From Syngnathus acus (taxonomy: Eukaryota > Chordata > Actinopteri > Syngnathiformes > Syngnathidae), in NCBI RefSeq assembly GCF_901709675.1, contig NC_051096.1, forward strand, positions 6,909,001-6,973,000: a DNA stretch of 64,000 nucleotides. The letters are read 5' to 3'. The notes beneath the pieces are model-generated. The model saw only the letters and a program-made list of their open reading frames with translations. It made no database searches and was not told the origin of the DNA. Positions within the stretch are counted from its first letter, which is position 1, and each line of letters opens with the position of its first letter. Shown piece by piece: positions 61,317 through 64,000 of the stretch. The translations under genes were made by a program, and so were the position numbers.

Positions 61317-64000
61317 TCAGTGGGTGTAGAGGGAGGCGGTAAAAACAATGTCCCTCCGGATGGCGAGCGAGGCCTTCTCCATCTTGCTTCCCAGCACCGA
61401 GTCGCCCACGATGCGAGCGGCCTGGCGCACCTCCTTCAGCACCTCATCCAGACGCTGTATGCAGCGCACCACCGTGCCCTCCTGGACGTCCGTCAGCTGG
61501 GCGATCTCAGCGAACGGCTGTGGTTGATAATAAATGATGAGGAATGTGCGAGATAAGCATGAGAAATGGAGGTGAGACAAAATGGGGTTGGAACTACTTC
61601 TAAATATAAACTAAGCTGGTTACTCAGAGTAGCCACAGGTCATCATGGAGTTTGCATGTGCCCTATTAGTAAGCATTAAATCAGACTTCTATAATACTCA
61701 CATGTCATAATAATGATTTATTTGGTTGACCTGATTTTTAATGGTAAAAATATCCAATATACTGTAGTACAGCACTCACCATGCCTCTGGCCCAGCAGTA
61801 CACCACCTCTGTCAGGCCAAACTTGAACTGGCCCACAAATTCTTCCGCTGTTTGCGGTAAGCCGCAATCCCTTTGTAACTCTCCTATGCGCTGTGCGACT
61901 GACAACACGCGATCAATACCCTGAGTAGGAAAAATAAATTGGAGTGATGAGTCAACTAACAGGATCCAATGGATCAATAAATTCTACCTACTATTTTTCG
62001 GTGAGAGGATATGACTCACTTCTTGCTACTGAGAAATACTACTGCCATTTTTTCCAAGAATCAATTTTGCTGCTTACCTGAGCATGACGACTAGACATGA
62101 TTAATTTAAGACCCTATAAAGCATTTTCGTGTACCCAAGGCGGACTTTTACAAAACACGAGTGAATTAAGGGAACACAAGTGAAGCATGATGTTATGAAA
62201 TCAAATATAAGAAGAAGTGAGTCATACAAAGCGGAGGCAGTTCACATGACATCATCGCTTCCGCCTCACCTCCCGTAAAGTCTTGGTGATGTGCGGCTCC
62301 ACTTGCGTCTTCTGCGTGAAGACCAAACAGGACAGCAGGGCGGCGCTCTCTTCGGGCGCCAGCGGACTCAGAGCGTTCTCAAACAGCAGCTCGGTGAGCA
62401 GCAGCTCGTGGCTGCTGATCTGACAAGCCACCCGGCCTTTGAGCTGAACGGCGCCGCCGCTGTCCACGTATTGAAGCGACTGCAGCACCTGAGACGGGCC
62501 CGCGGGAAAATACAGTGAGATCATCATCGTGGAAATATTTTGAGAATGACATTTGAAGTCAACCTTGATCCTCTGATGGTACTCTGGCAGCAGAGATAAT
62601 GACTGATCTGAGACCAGGAAAAGCAGTTTATCCAGCTCCTCTTGTACACTCATCCTCTCCTGAACTTTAGCAAACTGAAACAGAATATTCTGTTCAGTTG
62701 AGTACACCAAAACGTCACTTTAAAGTTTCAACCCACACCTGCTCTGCAAAGGTCGGCGAGTGAATGCAGTTGAATTCTCGCAGGCTGTCCTGCAGCACGC
62801 GGAGACGCATGGAGGCCTCGACCACGTCGACATTCTTCAACTGGAGGTCGTTGACCGGGTCCAGGGTGACGATGCCGCCTGCGTTAGCCTCGGCCAATCG
62901 CAGGAGCTCTTGCGTCGCCGTGGAGATGGCTTGACCAGGTGGTTCGGTCCTGGTGGGCCAGATAGGACGGCTTTCACGCACTGAGGCAAACATTCCCGTT
63001 CCTCTGAAAGTTGCGTATCAAACCTAAATCGGGGCTGTTGTCTCTTATGATAGTTGTCGATGATCCTGTCGGGAATCACTTTGAGGCTCTTCAATGTGAT
63101 GCCGGTGATGTCCTCTGGCTTTAGCTTCTGCACTGTGTGGCTGCATGGACCTGGAGATACTTGCGTGTTTACTCAAATTGTTCATAGAGGGGAAAAATTC
63201 CCCATAACCCATGCAAGAATAAAGAAGTACAGCGCCACCTGCTGGTCTTCAATAATTTCCAAAAATAGAGAGTTCGGTACACTGCTCAGACAAATCTAAT
63301 CCAACAGACCAACCTTCAGGGATGAAAAGCGCCGTATTGTAGAGATGAGGAGGAGCTCGACTGTCGCCGCCGCTTCCTTCCGCTTCCTCGTTGCCTTTGT
63401 CGCATAAAATGAGCGTTGTGAAGGTGCGATTCACCGCATCGCTGGACACCTGCGGAGGAAAAGCAGTCAACGTGTGCCCTCGTGATGAAACAATCCAAAA
63501 ACCCACCTGCAGGATAACTCCCAGAGCGTTGACATGCTGCTTGTTGTTCACCACCACAACCCGGCCCACGGACAAAGCTTTCAGCCCATTGACCGACTCC
63601 AGAATTGCACGCTGGAGCCAAAGACAACAAGTCAGACTGGCGCTTATATCAGGAGCGCTAAAAGGATGTGAGATGTGGTTGAATTGTGCGTCTGCGCCAC
63701 CTGGAGGATTTCTCTCGTGGTCCGTAGCTCTGTCACTGTGTGGTAGTACGGCAGCAAATCAGATAGCTGGCCCTCGCTGGCGGCGACGGGCAGAGTGGAC
63801 AATATCTCCTTAAGCTGGCTGATCCTCTTTTCATGTGCCTAGAGGAGGTAGTGAATGACAAACTGCTGTTGTTGACCACAGCTCACGCCGTGAGGATCTA
63901 CCTGAGTGTCTCTGTGGTTTTCCGAAAAGCTTCTCCTCATCATGTCGGTCACATGGAGCGCCTCGACTCGCAGCAGGTTGAGAATCATGGTGTAAGTCAG
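61317..64000 (-). CDS. skic2: SKI2 subunit of the superkiller complex, 3' part (helicase core lies outside the window)
   Basis: A DExH-box RNA helicase of the cytoplasmic SKI complex, which feeds mRNA into the RNA exosome. Only the C-terminal ~500 codons are present, in about ten exons from the window edge to TGA 61317. Read in order on the minus strand: [173 protein letters not shown] and [13 protein letters not shown]. This is the arch insert followed by the DSHCT domain. The match to human SKIV2L/SKIC2 is block by block, including the C-terminal end. A minus-strand AATAAA (tttatt, 61098-61103) lies about 215 bases past the stop. The gene is also MHC class III in human. Confidence 0.95.

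Overview
This is vertebrate nuclear DNA, almost certainly from a teleost fish. Genes have many short exons with GT/AG introns, intergenic DNA is AT-rich and compact, and every recognisable protein is fish- or vertebrate-like. Several interspersed-repeat scraps look teleost. I cannot name the species. No bacterial, phage or CRISPR-like element was found.

Layout: (1) 1-7 kb, plus strand: the 3' end of a carnitine acetyltransferase gene (crat), then ppt2, then rps5 with an H/ACA snoRNA in each of three consecutive introns. (2) 7.4-10.5 kb, minus: ddah2. (3) 12.7-13.6 kb, plus: a small Ly6/uPAR gene. (4) 15-17.6 kb, minus: clic1. (5) 18.7-20.2 kb, plus: an eight-finger C2H2 zinc-finger gene. (6) 20.9-30.2 kb, minus: four tandem Ly6/uPAR genes. 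(7) 32.5-36.5 kb, minus: csnk2b. (8) 36.7-48.6 kb, minus: prrc2a (BAT2). (9) 49.6-52.2 kb, minus: neu1. (10) 53.4-55.8 kb, plus: tmem268. (11) 57.9-60.4 kb, minus: prrt1. (12) 61.1 kb to the window end, minus: the 3' part of skic2 (skiv2l).

Most of these genes (ppt2, ddah2, Ly6 cluster, clic1, csnk2b, prrc2a, neu1, prrt1, skic2) have human orthologues in the MHC class III interval on 6p21, so this is the fish counterpart of that block, reshuffled. crat and tmem268 map in human to 9q, part of the MHC paralogon. The genes are mostly unrelated housekeeping, lysosomal, signalling and GPI-anchored surface genes held together by ancient linkage, not an operon-like system.

No wholly new system is evident. 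The points most worth checking are: the three intronic snoRNA copies in rps5; the rps5 start codon split by an intron; a prrc2a frame that ends at a degenerate splice donor, with the usual C-terminal third missing; a DDAH2 with Arg at the catalytic His position; a CRAT whose STS motif reads RTG; a NEU1 without the mammalian C-terminal YGTL sorting signal but with two TFEB/MITF-like promoter sites; and the Ly6 cluster, where two neighbours share a signal-peptide exon but have very different ectodomains. Gene coordinates below run from start codon to stop codon and include introns. Exon edges were read by eye from splice sites and reading frame.
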